This document shows, piece after piece, positions 1-9,723 of a stretch of 64,000 nt of DNA. The notes below the pieces were generated by a model, which was not told the DNA's origin, searched no databases, and saw nothing but the letters and a program-made list of their open reading frames with translations. The translations under genes were made by a program, and so were the position numbers. The DNA comes from Paucibacter sp. KCTC 42545 (GTDB lineage Bacteria > Pseudomonadota > Gammaproteobacteria > Burkholderiales > Burkholderiaceae_C), in the NCBI RefSeq assembly GCF_001477625.1, contig NZ_CP013692.1, positions 4,154,001 through 4,218,000 on the forward strand. The letters run 5' to 3'. The number at the start of each line of letters is the position of its first letter. Position 1 is the stretch's first letter.

Positions 1-569
1 CCCACATCCACGCTGCGCTTGATCACCACACCATCCACCGGCGAGCGGATCACGCTATTGGCCAGGTCGGTCTGCGCGGCGTCGAGCTGGGCGCGGCTGA
101 CTTCTACTTGTGCCAGCGCAGCGTCCAGCTCACGGCGGCTTTGGTCGCGCTGGGGGGCGGACAAAAAGCCTTGCTTGACCAGGGATTCGTTGCGCTCGTA
201 ATTGCCGCGCGTAAAAGCCACCTGCGCCTCGGCCGCGCGCATGCTGGCACTGGCCTGGCGCACCCGGGCTTCAAAGTTGGCCGGATCCAGCCGCAGCAAG
301 ACCTGACCCTTTTTGACCTTGTCGTTGAAGTCCACCAGGCGGGTGATGACGGTGCCGCTGACCTGCGAGCCCACCGTCACCACCGTCACCGGCTGCAAAT
401 TGCCGTTGGCCATCACCACCTGGGTGATGGCGCCTTCGTCCACCTCGCTGACCCGAAAGGGCGAGGGCTTGGAGCTTTTACCCGCCTGCTGCTGCATCCA
501 TCCGGCGCCACCGGCCAGCAGGGCCAGGGCGGCAAGGCCGAGGCTCAGGCGCTTTTTCAACTTGGTCAA
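1..569 (-). CDS. Efflux periplasmic adaptor, MacA/HlyD-like (3' part beyond left edge)
   Basis: Reading the minus strand gives a membrane-fusion (adaptor) protein of the HlyD/RND-adaptor type, closest in style to MacA, which links an inner-membrane export pump to an outer-membrane channel. The start appears to be TTG at 569, preceded by AGGAG six bases upstream. It opens with a basic stretch and one hydrophobic helix (LGLAALALLAGGAG), then a biotinyl-lipoyl-like strand (VVMANGNLQPVTVVTVGSQV), a helical hairpin with Arg/Glu/Ala heptads, and the returning lipoyl half (IRSPVDGVVIKRSVDVG), at which the window ends. The C-terminal beta-barrel domain would lie beyond the left edge. A macB-like ABC permease is expected next, but it is not visible. 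The family is certain; the MacA assignment is likely. Confidence 0.85.
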   Translation of the reverse strand, partial: MTKLKKRLSLGLAALALLAGGAGWMQQQAGKSSKPSPFRVSEVDEGAITQVVMANGNLQPVTVVTVGSQVSGTVITRLVDFNDKVKKGQVLLRLDPANFEARVRQASASMRAAEAQVAFTRGNYERNESLVKQGFLSAPQRDQSRRELDAALAQVEVSRAQLDAAQTDLANSVIRSPVDGVVIKRSVDV

Positions 570-856
570 TTGCTTCTCCTGCCTGCGCTGCTTGAAGGCA
601 CGCAGGCGTGGGCTTGGGTTAATGGGCTTGGCCGCATGTCTGGCTGCGGCCCGGCAATTCAAGCGGCTGGGTCGGCAAAGCGGAAAATTTACCTGGCCGC
701 CAATCGCTTTGGCGGGCCGAGTATCTCCGCCTTGCCCGCAGCTGCGCCTCGCCATGCGACGAATTGCCAGCCCGAGCGTTTGACTGGCAGAAAGCCCGGC
801 ACCAATGACGAGTGTGAGAAAGTCAGGCATTGCGCTCAACCACAGGAACGCTCGCC

Positions 857-1387
857 ATGACCCTGCTCACTACCGCGCGCCTGCGCCTGGAACCGCTCAC
901 CGATGCCCACTTCGACGGCCTGCACCGCCTCAACAGCGACCCCGAGGTGATGCGTTACATCACCGGCAAGCCGGACACGCCGGAAGACACCCAGCTGATG
1001 ATCGACCGGGTCAAGGCGCGCTGGGCCGAATGGGGCTACTCATGGTGGGCCTTTATCGAACAAGACTCGGGCGAGCTGATTGGCGCGGGCTGCATCCAGC
1101 ATTTGGGCCGGGTGAGCAGCGGCCCGCTTGAAATTGGCTGGCGCCTGCGGCGCGACCGTTGGCACCAGGGCTATGCCAGTGAGGCAGCCCAGCGCATGGC
1201 CAGCTTCGCCTTCGATGACTTGAACGCCCCGCTGCTGTGCGCTGTGCGCATGCCTAACAACCTTGCCTCCGGCCGGGTGATGGACCGTCTGGGCATGCGC
1301 TACACCGGCATGGAGCATTGGTACGACATGGACATGGCCCGCCACGATGTGACGCGGGCAGATTGGCTGGCGCGCAGCCCGGTCTGA
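857..1387 (+). CDS. GNAT family N-acetyltransferase (RimJ/RimL type)
   Basis: This 176-residue protein begins with TTARLRLEPLTDAHFDGLHR, the usual N-terminus of the RimJ/RimL branch of GNAT acetyltransferases. These transfer an acetyl group from acetyl-CoA to amino groups of proteins or small molecules. The acetyl-CoA binding core is seen around LEIGWRLRRDRWHQGYASEA (middle of the protein), and the C-terminal part (NLASGRVMDRLGMRYTG) matches the family. The ATG at 857 is preferred over an in-frame TTG at 830 because an AGGAA stretch lies just upstream. The roughly 290-base gap to the divergent adaptor gene must hold the promoters of both, but I see no clear -35/-10 pair. The substrate cannot be told from sequence. 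Confidence 0.88.
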   Translation: MTLLTTARLRLEPLTDAHFDGLHRLNSDPEVMRYITGKPDTPEDTQLMIDRVKARWAEWGYSWWAFIEQDSGELIGAGCIQHLGRVSSGPLEIGWRLRRDRWHQGYASEAAQRMASFAFDDLNAPLLCAVRMPNNLASGRVMDRLGMRYTGMEHWYDMDMARHDVTRADWLARSPV

Positions 1388-1438
1388 ATGACGCTCCCAG
1401 CGCAAGATCAAGCGACTCACGCCGTTTAACATCGGCCC

Positions 1439-3436
1439 ATGGTGTCCTCTCTCGATCTTGCCCTGCTTTACCTGGTTGCCGCCGTGCTGGGGGTGGTGGC
1501 CTGCCGCAGCTTGAAGCTGCCGCCCATGCTGGGCTATCTGGTGGTGGGCGTGCTGATCGGGCCGCATGCCCTGGCTTTCGCCGGCGACACCGCCAGCATC
1601 CGCTACCTGGCGGAGTTCGGCGTGGTGTTCCTGATGTTTGTGATCGGGCTGGAGTTCAATCTGCCCAAGCTGCGCAGCATGCGCACCCTGGTGTTCGGCC
1701 TGGGCCTGTGCCAGGTGCTGTTGACCATGCTGGGCGCGCTGGCAGGGCAATGGCTCTTGGACACGGTGGCGGACTATTTCCACCTGCCCTGGGACTTGGG
1801 CTGGAAGGGCGCCCTGGTGCTGGGCGCGGCCATGGCCATGAGCAGCACGGCCATCGTGGTCAAGCTGATGGCCGAGCGGCTGGAGCTGGAAAGCGAGCAT
1901 GGCAAGCGCGTCATCGGCGTGCTGCTGTTTCAGGACTTGGCGGTGGTGCCCTTGCTGGTGATGATTCCGGCGCTGAACAGCAGCGGCGCGGAGATGGCGC
2001 AATCACTGGCCTGGGCCAGCCTGAAAGCGATCGCACTTTTGGCCCTGTTACTGGTGGGCGGGCAAAAGGTGATGCGCTGGTGGCTGACCCTGCTGGCGCG
2101 GCGCAAGAGCGAAGAGCTCTTCATGCTCAACATCCTCTTGGTCACCCTGGGCCTGGCCTGGCTGACCGAGCATGCGGGTTTGTCGCTGGCCCTGGGCGCT
2201 TTTGTGGCCGGCATGCTGATCGCCGAGACCGAATACAAGCACCAGGTGGAAACCGACATCCGGCCCTTCCACGACGTGCTGCTGGGCCTGTTCTTCATCA
2301 CCATCGGTATGAAGCTGGACTGGCGCTTGCTGCTGGCGCAATGGCCCTTGGTGCTGCTGCTCAGCGTGCTGCCGATTCTGGCCAAGTTCGCTCTCATCAC
2401 CGGCCTGGCCAAGCTGTTCCGCGCGCCCACCGGCGTGGCACTGCGCACCGGCATCTATCTGGCGCAAGCGGGTGAGTTTGGCTTTGTGCTGCTGACCCTG
2501 GCCAGCCAGCATGAGCTGATTCCGCCGCAGTATGTGAGCCCGGTGCTGGCGAGCATGGTGCTGTCGATGCTGGCCACGCCCTTCTTGATCATGTTCAGCA
2601 ACCGGATCGTGATGAAGCTGTCCAGCAGCGACTGGATGATGCAGTCGCTGCAGCTCACCACCATCGCCAAGAAGGCGATCAAGGCAGATGCCCATGTGAT
2701 CATCTGCGGCTATGGCCGCAGCGGCCAGAACCTGGCCCGCTTGCTGGAAGGCGAGCACATTCCCTATATGGCGCTGGACCTGGACCCCGACCGGGTACGC
2801 CAGGCGGCAGCCGCCGGCCAGAGCGTGGTGTTCGGCGACGCCGCCCGGCTGCAGAGCTTGATGGCCGCCGGCCTGGCCCGCGCCAGCGCGGTGGTGGTGA
2901 GCTACCCCGACACGCCCTCGGCCCTGAAGATCTTGCATCTGGTGCAGCAGCATGCGCCGCAAGTGCCGGTGGTGGTGCGCACGATTGACGACAGCGATCT
3001 GGAACGCCTGCGCGCCGCCGGCGCCACCGAGGTGGTGCCCGAGGCGATCGAAGGTTCGCTGATGCTGGCCAGCCATGCGCTGGCCCTGGTGGGCGTGCCG
3101 ATGCGGCGCGTGATCCGCCTAACCCGTGACGCGCGAGATGCTCGTTATGGACTGCTGCGTGGCTACTTCCATGGCGCCGACGACGACACCGCGGAAGACC
3201 GCCATCACGCCCGCCTGCGCTCGGTCACCTTGCCGGCGGCCAGCGCCTACGCCGGCCAAGCCTTGGCCGTGTTGGCGCTGCACGCCACCGGCGTGTCGGT
3301 AGTGTCGCTGCGCCGGGCCAGTGGTGCGGTGGTACCAGCCAGCGACACGCTTTTGCTCAGCGGTGGCGACACATTGGTGCTGGCCGGCGTGCCGGAGGCA
3401 CTGGCCCTGGCTGAGGAAAAGCTGCTGCGAATTTGA
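1439..3436 (+). CDS. Monovalent cation:proton antiporter, KefB/KefC-like (CPA2)
   Basis: This 665-residue integral membrane protein has about 12 hydrophobic segments in residues 5-385, including the CPA2 hallmarks FGVVFLMFVIGLEF and ALGAFVAGMLIAETEYKHQV. A cytoplasmic RCK (TrkA-N) domain starts near residue 418 with the dinucleotide-binding loop GYGRSGQN. A TrkA-C domain lies in about the last 90 residues. The layout is that of glutathione-gated potassium efflux systems and related K+/H+ or Na+/H+ exchangers. No ancillary kefF/kefG quinone reductase gene is adjacent, so gating by glutathione adducts is not supported by context. The gene starts 51 bases after the acetyltransferase and ends tail-to-tail with the SulP gene. 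The exact ion is not determinable. Confidence 0.9.
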   Translation: MVSSLDLALLYLVAAVLGVVACRSLKLPPMLGYLVVGVLIGPHALAFAGDTASIRYLAEFGVVFLMFVIGLEFNLPKLRSMRTLVFGLGLCQVLLTMLGALAGQWLLDTVADYFHLPWDLGWKGALVLGAAMAMSSTAIVVKLMAERLELESEHGKRVIGVLLFQDLAVVPLLVMIPALNSSGAEMAQSLAWASLKAIALLALLLVGGQKVMRWWLTLLARRKSEELFMLNILLVTLGLAWLTEHAGLSLALGAFVAGMLIAETEYKHQVETDIRPFHDVLLGLFFITIGMKLDWRLLLAQWPLVLLLSVLPILAKFALITGLAKLFRAPTGVALRTGIYLAQAGEFGFVLLTLASQHELIPPQYVSPVLASMVLSMLATPFLIMFSNRIVMKLSSSDWMMQSLQLTTIAKKAIKADAHVIICGYGRSGQNLARLLEGEHIPYMALDLDPDRVRQAAAAGQSVVFGDAARLQSLMAAGLARASAVVVSYPDTPSALKILHLVQQHAPQVPVVVRTIDDSDLERLRAAGATEVVPEAIEGSLMLASHALALVGVPMRRVIRLTRDARDARYGLLRGYFHGADDDTAEDRHHARLRSVTLPAASAYAGQALAVLALHATGVSVVSLRRASGAVVPASDTLLLSGGDTLVLAGVPEALALAEEKLLRI

Positions 3437-3525
3437 TCCGCCGCCAGCTTGCTGGACTTTTGGACTGAGCCAGACCCTCCGCGCACCCCGTCACGCAAAA
3501 CCCGCTGAACCAGTAGGCGCCCGAA

Positions 3526-5214
3526 CTAGATCACCGGGCTCGGGTCATCCCGCATGGGGCGCTCACCCTCGACCATGCCCTGGTGGTAGCTGAGAAAGAC
3601 CTGGCCCTCAAACCACTCTTGCCAGCCGCCGGCGCGCAGGCGGTCCAGCACGGGGCCTTTGACCTCGGAGAGATCCAGGCGCACGCCCTGCAACTTCAGG
3701 GTCGCTTGCAGTTCCCGCAAGGCTTCCAGGCCGCTGAAGTCAATGCTGTTGACCGGCGACATCATCAGCAAGACCCGGCGCGCCTGCGGCTGCCCGGCCA
3801 GATAGCCCTGCACCACATCGCCCAGGCTGCGCGCATTGGTGAAGAGCAAGCTCTCGTCGATGCGCAGGCCCAGCACATCGGCCTGCAACTCCACCGCATG
3901 GCGCTCGACATTGCGGTAATGCTCGGTGCCGTAAACGCGGCCGAGCTGGGCCACATGAGGCCGGGCGCTGCGCTGCAAAAGCAGGGCGATGGAGCCCAGC
4001 ACACCTAGGCCTAAGCCGACCGACAAGTTCACGCCCAGCACGGTCAGCGTCACCAGCAGCATCAGCAGCGCCTCGGGGCGTGCATAACGCCAAGCCTGGC
4101 CGAATGGCTGCAGCTTAAGCCCCGACAACACAGCCACCAGAATCGTGGCCGACAGCACGGTCTTGGGTAGCCAGGCCAGCACATCGGCCAAGAGCCACAA
4201 GGCCAGCAACATGAACACCGCCACCAAGGCGCCGGCCAAGCGGGTCCGGCTGCCCGCGTCGTGCAGCAAAACGCTGCGCGAAAAACTAGCCGCCACCGGC
4301 ATGCCGCCACTGCACGCAGCCATGCAATTGGCCAAGCCCAGGGCGCGCAACTCGGCCGCCGCATTGATCCGCTCACCGCGCTTGCGCGCCAGCGATTCAG
4401 CCACCACGAGGCTGCTCACATAAGCCATCAGCGCCAGCAGCAGGGCATTCGGCAGCATGTCCCACCACAGCGCAGCGTCCAGCCGCGGCAGGCTCAAGCC
4501 CAGCGTCAGCGACGGCAGGCCGCCCAAAAGGCGAACACCAAACGAAAGCGCATCAAGCTGCCAGGCCAGCAACATGGCGCCCAGCAAAAGCACCAGTGGG
4601 GCCAGCCGCGCCAAGGCTCCCGGCAGCCAGCGGCGCGCGGCCAGCAAGAGCGCGCAGGTCATGATGCCAAACGCCAGCGTCGGGCCATGCCAGCTCACAC
4701 CATGCGCCCAGACCTCCCGCAGCAAGGCGGGCACATCCGCGCCCTGCACCGGGCTGCCGATCAAGACCGGGATTTGGCTCAGCGCGATGCTCAAGGTGGC
4801 GCCGGTTTCGAAGCCATGCAGCACCGGCACCGACAGCAAGGAGGCCAGCGCATGCAGGCGCAGCGCCGCGGCCAGCAGCAGGATCAGGCCCATCTCGGCC
4901 GCCAGCACCAGTGCGCCTTCGCTGGGGCTGACCCCGGCGGGCAGCTTGCCCAGGGTCTGCGCGATCATCAGCGCCAGCACCGCCACCGGCCCCACGGCCA
5001 GGGCCGGGCTGGTGCCAAGTGCGGCATAGGCCAGCAAGGGCAGCAAGCTGGCATACAAACCCACCTGCGGCGGCAGGCCGGCCAACATCGCGTAGGCCAG
5101 GCTTTGGGGAATCAAGAGCACGCTGACCACAAAGGCGGCCAGCAAGTCCGCCGACCAAGTTTGCCTATGCTTTTCGAGCATGCCGCTGCGCCAGGCGGCC
5201 AGTTTTTGTTTCAT
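3526..5214 (-). CDS. SulP family inorganic anion transporter with STAS domain
   Basis: The 562-residue protein has the SulP (SLC26) fold: an N-terminal signature (PQSLAYAMLAGLPPQVGLYA), many transmembrane segments to about residue 420, and a C-terminal cytoplasmic STAS domain. The STAS core VNSIDFSGLEALREL is visible, with the typical D-x-SG loop. Family members move sulfate, bicarbonate or C4-dicarboxylates by proton or sodium symport. No carbonic anhydrase or sulfur-assimilation gene is adjacent, so the substrate is open. The gene lies 17 bases downstream of the minus-strand diguanylate cyclase pair's final stop when read upstream to downstream on the other side, i.e. its start at 5214 is just beyond that stop at 5232, so it may be co-transcribed with the cyclases. 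Confidence 0.9.
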   Translation of the reverse strand: MKQKLAAWRSGMLEKHRQTWSADLLAAFVVSVLLIPQSLAYAMLAGLPPQVGLYASLLPLLAYAALGTSPALAVGPVAVLALMIAQTLGKLPAGVSPSEGALVLAAEMGLILLLAAALRLHALASLLSVPVLHGFETGATLSIALSQIPVLIGSPVQGADVPALLREVWAHGVSWHGPTLAFGIMTCALLLAARRWLPGALARLAPLVLLLGAMLLAWQLDALSFGVRLLGGLPSLTLGLSLPRLDAALWWDMLPNALLLALMAYVSSLVVAESLARKRGERINAAAELRALGLANCMAACSGGMPVAASFSRSVLLHDAGSRTRLAGALVAVFMLLALWLLADVLAWLPKTVLSATILVAVLSGLKLQPFGQAWRYARPEALLMLLVTLTVLGVNLSVGLGLGVLGSIALLLQRSARPHVAQLGRVYGTEHYRNVERHAVELQADVLGLRIDESLLFTNARSLGDVVQGYLAGQPQARRVLLMMSPVNSIDFSGLEALRELQATLKLQGVRLDLSEVKGPVLDRLRAGGWQEWFEGQVFLSYHQGMVEGERPMRDDPSPVI

Positions 5215-5231
5215 GCGGCCATTGTCCGGTT

Positions 5232-7346
5232 TTATCCGGCCTGGGGCCCACGCACCTCGCTCAGCCTGACGCGCGCGGCGCTGCAGGCAGCATCAAAATC
5301 GGCCTCGATCTGAGACAGGTCTTTGCTGTCCTCGGCCAGCACGCTTTGAATGCCCATGGCGCGGTTGCGGCCCTTGGCCTTGGCACAGTACAGCGCCATA
5401 TCGGCCCAATTGACTGCCTGCTCCCAATGCAAGGCCAGGCCGGTCGGCGGCAAGGGGAACTGGGCAAAGCCGATTGAGGCCGTCACCCGCAACTGCCCCT
5501 TGGGCACGGCCACCGGGCTGCCGCCCACGCTTTGCAAAATGCGCTCGGCCAGTTGGCCCAGGCGTTCCAGCGTGACGTCGGCGGCGTAGATCAGAAACTC
5601 TTCACCACCCCAGCGCACCACCAGATCGTCCTGGCGCACCGCATGGCTGATGCGCCGCGCCACCTCGCAAATCACCACATCGCCAACGGCATGGCCATGC
5701 TCGTCATTGACATGCTTGAAGTGGTCGATGTCAATCATCAGCAAGGCGCCGCTGAAACGCTCGCCCGGCTTCGCCGCCATCACGCCGAGGAAGTGGCGGC
5801 GGTTGGCCAGATCGGTGAGCGGGTCACGTTCGCTCTGAGCCCGCAGCAAGGCCTCGTTGGCCTTCAAGCGCTTATTGGCCGCGCGCACTCGCCGCACCAT
5901 CACCGTGGTCAGCAAGAGCGACAGCAGCAAGAGCGCCGCCACCGCCACACCCACCTGGGTGACCAGGCTGCGGTTGTTCAACTGCCTGTCCTTGAGCGCG
6001 TTGTCGCGTGCCAGCAGCTCCAACTCGCTTTGCTTGCGCTCGCTGTCGTACTTGACCTGCAACTGCTTCAGCGCTGAGGCGCGATAGATGGCGTGCACCT
6101 CGGCATTGAGCTTGCGTTCGGCGTGATAGACCTCGATGGCCTTCTTGGCCTGCCCGGCGGCGGCCCAGGCCTCGCCTTCTTCGCGCAACTCGGCCAGACG
6201 CATACCCTGGTCGGTCTGGCCCTGACGCAAGGCCTCAGCACGCGCCATTTGCGGCCGGGCCTGGTCAAACCTGCGCAACATGATGTAGGCCACCCCAAGG
6301 TTGTGGCGTAGGCTGCGTTCGGCGGCCAGGTCTTGGAACTGCAGGGTCAGTGGCAGGGCTTGGTAGGCCCATTTGAGCGCCAGCTCGGGCTGACCCCGGT
6401 GCAAATAGTTGTCGGCCAGAGAGACCTGAATCCGCGTCACCACACGCACGGCATCGGCCTGCTGTGCAAACACCAGTCCTTCTTCTAGCGCCTTGAGTTG
6501 TAGCTTGGGGTCGCCTTGCTGGGCCGCCAACGCGCTTTCATAAATCTTCGCGTGGGCCATGGCCACGGGGTCGCCCTGCGCGGTTTGCAAGGCACGCACC
6601 ATCCAGCGCCTGGCCGCTGCGACCTGCTGCTGCATTTGGCTATTGCGCGCCAAGCCGCCCAGGCTGAGCACCCGCAGCAAGGGGCTGTCGCCCACCTCGG
6701 CCAGCGCCAGAGCGCGCATCTCCGTGGCCTCGGCAAAGGGCAGCGCCCCTTGTTGGTTCTGCTTGCGTTGCAGGATGCGCAGCGCTGCCCACATGGCCCG
6801 GAAGTCACAGGCATTGCTAGCAACGCTGGCGCGCAAATCGTCCGCAGGGCAGCTTCGCTCCAGGGTTGCCACAGCAGTCTGGGCGAACTCGATGGCCTGC
6901 TCTGGTTGGCCTTGACGCTCCAGCAACTCGGCGCGCAGCAGGGCCACATGGCCGGCAAAGCCCGGCACAGCGGCCAACTCGGTGACCAAGGCCTGGGCTT
7001 TGGCAAAGTTGCCACCGAACACGGCGATACGGGCTTCGGCAAAGCGCAGTTGCAGCGCACGATTTGGGTTGGCAGGCTCGGGCGGCAGCTGCTGCAAAGA
7101 CCGCAGGGCTTCCTCCGGCCGGTCATAGGCGCGCCAGACCAGCCGCAAGAGCTGGGCCTCCAGCACCGGCTCCAGCCGCAATTCGGCCGGTGGCTGAGCC
7201 GCCGCGGCACTGGCCGCGCTTGCCGTGTTAGTCGCAGCGGGGCCGCTTGCAGGGCTGGGCCCGGCCGCCAACAAGGCCGCCGGCCAGAACGCCAGGGCAA
7301 AGGCCAGTTGCCGCACACGCCGCCCGCCTTGCAAAGCCTGCCTCAT
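5232..7346 (-). CDS. TPR-containing diguanylate cyclase (first of a tandem pair in position, second in transcription)
   Basis: This 704-residue protein has a signal peptide (LAFALAFWPAALLAAG), a helical TPR-like sensor region to about residue 440, one transmembrane helix (VGVAVAALLLLSLLLTTVMV), and a C-terminal GGDEF domain. The active site reads RWGGEEF at about residue 580. An inhibitory site (RQDD) lies five residues before it, so the enzyme should make cyclic-di-GMP from GTP and be product-inhibited. TPR repeats are expected in the periplasm, with the cyclase in the cytoplasm. The start ATG overlaps the stop of the upstream paralogue by four bases (ATGA), which implies translational coupling. 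It is a clear paralogue of that neighbour. Confidence 0.9.
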   Translation of the reverse strand: MRQALQGGRRVRQLAFALAFWPAALLAAGPSPASGPAATNTASAASAAAAQPPAELRLEPVLEAQLLRLVWRAYDRPEEALRSLQQLPPEPANPNRALQLRFAEARIAVFGGNFAKAQALVTELAAVPGFAGHVALLRAELLERQGQPEQAIEFAQTAVATLERSCPADDLRASVASNACDFRAMWAALRILQRKQNQQGALPFAEATEMRALALAEVGDSPLLRVLSLGGLARNSQMQQQVAAARRWMVRALQTAQGDPVAMAHAKIYESALAAQQGDPKLQLKALEEGLVFAQQADAVRVVTRIQVSLADNYLHRGQPELALKWAYQALPLTLQFQDLAAERSLRHNLGVAYIMLRRFDQARPQMARAEALRQGQTDQGMRLAELREEGEAWAAAGQAKKAIEVYHAERKLNAEVHAIYRASALKQLQVKYDSERKQSELELLARDNALKDRQLNNRSLVTQVGVAVAALLLLSLLLTTVMVRRVRAANKRLKANEALLRAQSERDPLTDLANRRHFLGVMAAKPGERFSGALLMIDIDHFKHVNDEHGHAVGDVVICEVARRISHAVRQDDLVVRWGGEEFLIYAADVTLERLGQLAERILQSVGGSPVAVPKGQLRVTASIGFAQFPLPPTGLALHWEQAVNWADMALYCAKAKGRNRAMGIQSVLAEDSKDLSQIEADFDAACSAARVRLSEVRGPQAG

Positions 7347-9493
7347 GCCGGCACCTCCGGCGACGCCACCGGCCCATGCAGAGTCTGCACGCTGATATGC
7401 CCGGCCTGCCAGGCAGCTTCCATCTGCGCAGCCAGGGCTTGCAACTCGGGCTCGTCTTTGGCTTGCATGCTCTCGATGCCATAGGCCTTGTTGCGGCCGT
7501 GCGCCTTGGCCATATACATGGCGGTGTCGACCAGGTCGATGGCGCGCTCCCAGCTTGGCAGCAAGCCATGCGGCTGCACCGGCAAGCTGGCAAAGCCGAT
7601 CGAGGCGGTGACATGAATGCTGTCGCGGCCATGCTGGATGGGCTGGCTGGCTATCAAGTCGAGCAGGCGTTGCGCCAACAGCTTGGCATCCGTCGCCTCA
7701 TGGGCGGCCACCAGAATCAGGAACTCCTCGCCGCCCCAGCGCACCACCAGGTCAAGCTCGCGCAAGGCAGCGGTCAAGCGCTTGGCCACCTCGATCAAAA
7801 CAGCATCACCCGCGGCATGGCCAAACACATCGTTGATGCGCTTGAAATGATCGATGTCGATCAGGAACAAGGCGCCGCTGAACTGCGGCTGGCCCTCGCC
7901 GCGCTGGATCACGGCCTGGAAATGCCGCCGATTCGCCAAGCCGGTCAGGGGGTCACGCTCACTCTGAATCTTCAAGGCCTCATTACTGCGCGCCAGCGCC
8001 TGATTGGTCTTGCGAATGCGTTGGTAGGCCAGACCCAGCAAGACCGATGACAAAACCACGCAAGCGCCCACCGCGGCCCAGAGCTTGAGCTGCAGATCGC
8101 GCGCGCGCAGGCGCTCGGCTTTGAGGTTGTTGTCACGGCCCAGCAGATCCAGCGCCTTGCTACGGCGCTCGTCGTCGTAACGGGCATCCGCTTCCAACAT
8201 GGTCTTGCGGGTGTCTTCCCGAAACGCTTCATCGGACCAGCGCCGGTGCTGCAGATAGGCCTCGATGGCTCCGCTGGCGTCGCCCGCCCGGTCCAGGTAA
8301 CCGCCCAGCTCCAGCCAGCCACTGGCCGCCTCGCTGATAGCGCCGCTCTTGTTATCCAGGGCGATGGCCTGGTGCACTTCGCGCCGGCCTTCCTCGACGC
8401 GCTTCAGGGCAATCTTGGCAAAACCGGCGTTGTAGCGCGCCACCACCTCAGAGTCGCGGTCATGACTGGCCAGCGCCAGCGGCAAGGCCTCCTCGGCCGC
8501 CTTGATGGCCTCGGCGTAGCGGCCCATGCTCAGCATCACGTCGGCGCTGTTCGCCAGGGCCAGCGCCAGCAACTTGTCAGAGCCCACCTTGCGGGCGTTG
8601 GCGATGACTTGCGCCGAAGCCTGGCTGGCTTGCTCGAGATCGCCACGCACCGTGAAAGCAATGGCCCGCGAGTTGTAGACGGTGTAAAGCAAGACCGGGT
8701 CGGGGTCCTTCATCGCCTCAAGCAGTGCTTCATCGGCCAATTGCTGAGAGCGTTCGAGTTGCTGGGCGCGGGCACAAAGGGTGGAAAGCACCGACAAAGT
8801 GACGGCCCGGCGCCAGGGCTGGCCCATTCGATCGGCAATTTTCAAGCCCTCCAAACCGGTTGCAATCGCCCCGTCGAAATCGCCCACATCGGCCTTCTCA
8901 ATGGCCAAAAAATGGTGGAAACGCTGCAGCATCGGCTTGGGCATCTGGCTGTCCAGAAAAGCCGGCAGCGCATTCATGGCACGAATGGCTTGCAGCCTTT
9001 CGCCCTTTTTCGACAGCGTCAGGGCCTGCAAAAAGCTGTGCGCCATTTCGGCCAACTCGCGGCTCGGCCCCTCGGGCCAAGCGCGCAGGGCAGACAGCAT
9101 TTGCTCAGCCAATTGCTGATCTTTGAGCGTCGCAGCTTGGTCACCGCGCAGGGTCAGGATACGCAGGCGCTCGACACTGCCAGGGGCACTGCGTGCCTGC
9201 AGCTCGCTCAGCAAGGACTCGCTGCGGGCGTAATTGCTACTCCCGAGCCGCTCCACCGCTTCAATTTCCCGCTGCAACTCAGCATCGTCCGGCTGCTTAA
9301 AAGCCGAGCTTGCAGCTTGCCCTTGCTGCAATTGAGACGCCCCGGTCGGCGCCGCCTCCTGCGGCCCGCAACCTGCGCTCAGCAAGGCCAGGCTCAGCAG
9401 GGCGCCGCGCAGGCCGCCACTCGTCCAACGGGGCGATAGTTCCCCCGAGACGCGTGCCCCCTTCGATTCAAAGTCCCAGCAAGCCATGCTCAT
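7343..9493 (-). CDS. TPR-containing diguanylate cyclase, probable lipoprotein
   Basis: This protein shares the architecture of its downstream neighbour: export signal, TPR-like helical repeats, a transmembrane helix (LWAAVGACVVLSSVLLGLAY) and a GGDEF domain with RWGGEEF and an RELD inhibitory site five residues earlier. The export signal ends in a lipobox (LLSAGC), suggesting lipid attachment of the N-terminus in addition to the later membrane helix. The start is uncertain. The frame is open to a GTG at 9532, ATG codons at 9493 and 9487 are both possible, and none has a good ribosome binding site. ATG 9493 is chosen to keep the signal region short (716 residues). It is the first gene of the tandem cyclase pair and is probably co-transcribed with it. 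Confidence 0.88.
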   Translation of the reverse strand: MSMACWDFESKGARVSGELSPRWTSGGLRGALLSLALLSAGCGPQEAAPTGASQLQQGQAASSAFKQPDDAELQREIEAVERLGSSNYARSESLLSELQARSAPGSVERLRILTLRGDQAATLKDQQLAEQMLSALRAWPEGPSRELAEMAHSFLQALTLSKKGERLQAIRAMNALPAFLDSQMPKPMLQRFHHFLAIEKADVGDFDGAIATGLEGLKIADRMGQPWRRAVTLSVLSTLCARAQQLERSQQLADEALLEAMKDPDPVLLYTVYNSRAIAFTVRGDLEQASQASAQVIANARKVGSDKLLALALANSADVMLSMGRYAEAIKAAEEALPLALASHDRDSEVVARYNAGFAKIALKRVEEGRREVHQAIALDNKSGAISEAASGWLELGGYLDRAGDASGAIEAYLQHRRWSDEAFREDTRKTMLEADARYDDERRSKALDLLGRDNNLKAERLRARDLQLKLWAAVGACVVLSSVLLGLAYQRIRKTNQALARSNEALKIQSERDPLTGLANRRHFQAVIQRGEGQPQFSGALFLIDIDHFKRINDVFGHAAGDAVLIEVAKRLTAALRELDLVVRWGGEEFLILVAAHEATDAKLLAQRLLDLIASQPIQHGRDSIHVTASIGFASLPVQPHGLLPSWERAIDLVDTAMYMAKAHGRNKAYGIESMQAKDEPELQALAAQMEAAWQAGHISVQTLHGPVASPEVPA

Positions 9494-9670
9494 TCGCAGT
9501 TTTATCGGCAGCGATGCTTGAATCTTGACCACTCAGCCATGCGCTCAAACGTGACGTAATGATCAAAGCAATCATCAACTTGCATGGTAGGTCACGCCAG
9601 CACCAGATATGGGCGTCGGCGCAAGCTTCTACGGGTTTATCGCGAAGAATCACCGCGCAAAACCATGAAA

Positions 9671-9694
9671 AAAGGCGGCACCAGTGCCGCCTTT
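9671..9694 (-). terminator. Rho-independent terminator of the ABC transporter operon
   Basis: A perfect 10-bp stem (AAAGGCGGCA pairing with TGCCGCCTTT) closes on a four-base loop. Read on the minus strand it is followed by a run of seven T. It lies about 30 bases past the stop of the double ATPase gene, the last gene of the minus-strand transporter operon. Confidence 0.85.
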
Positions 9695-9723
9695 GATCTT
9701 GCTCTCTGAAAGCAAGCGTGGAC

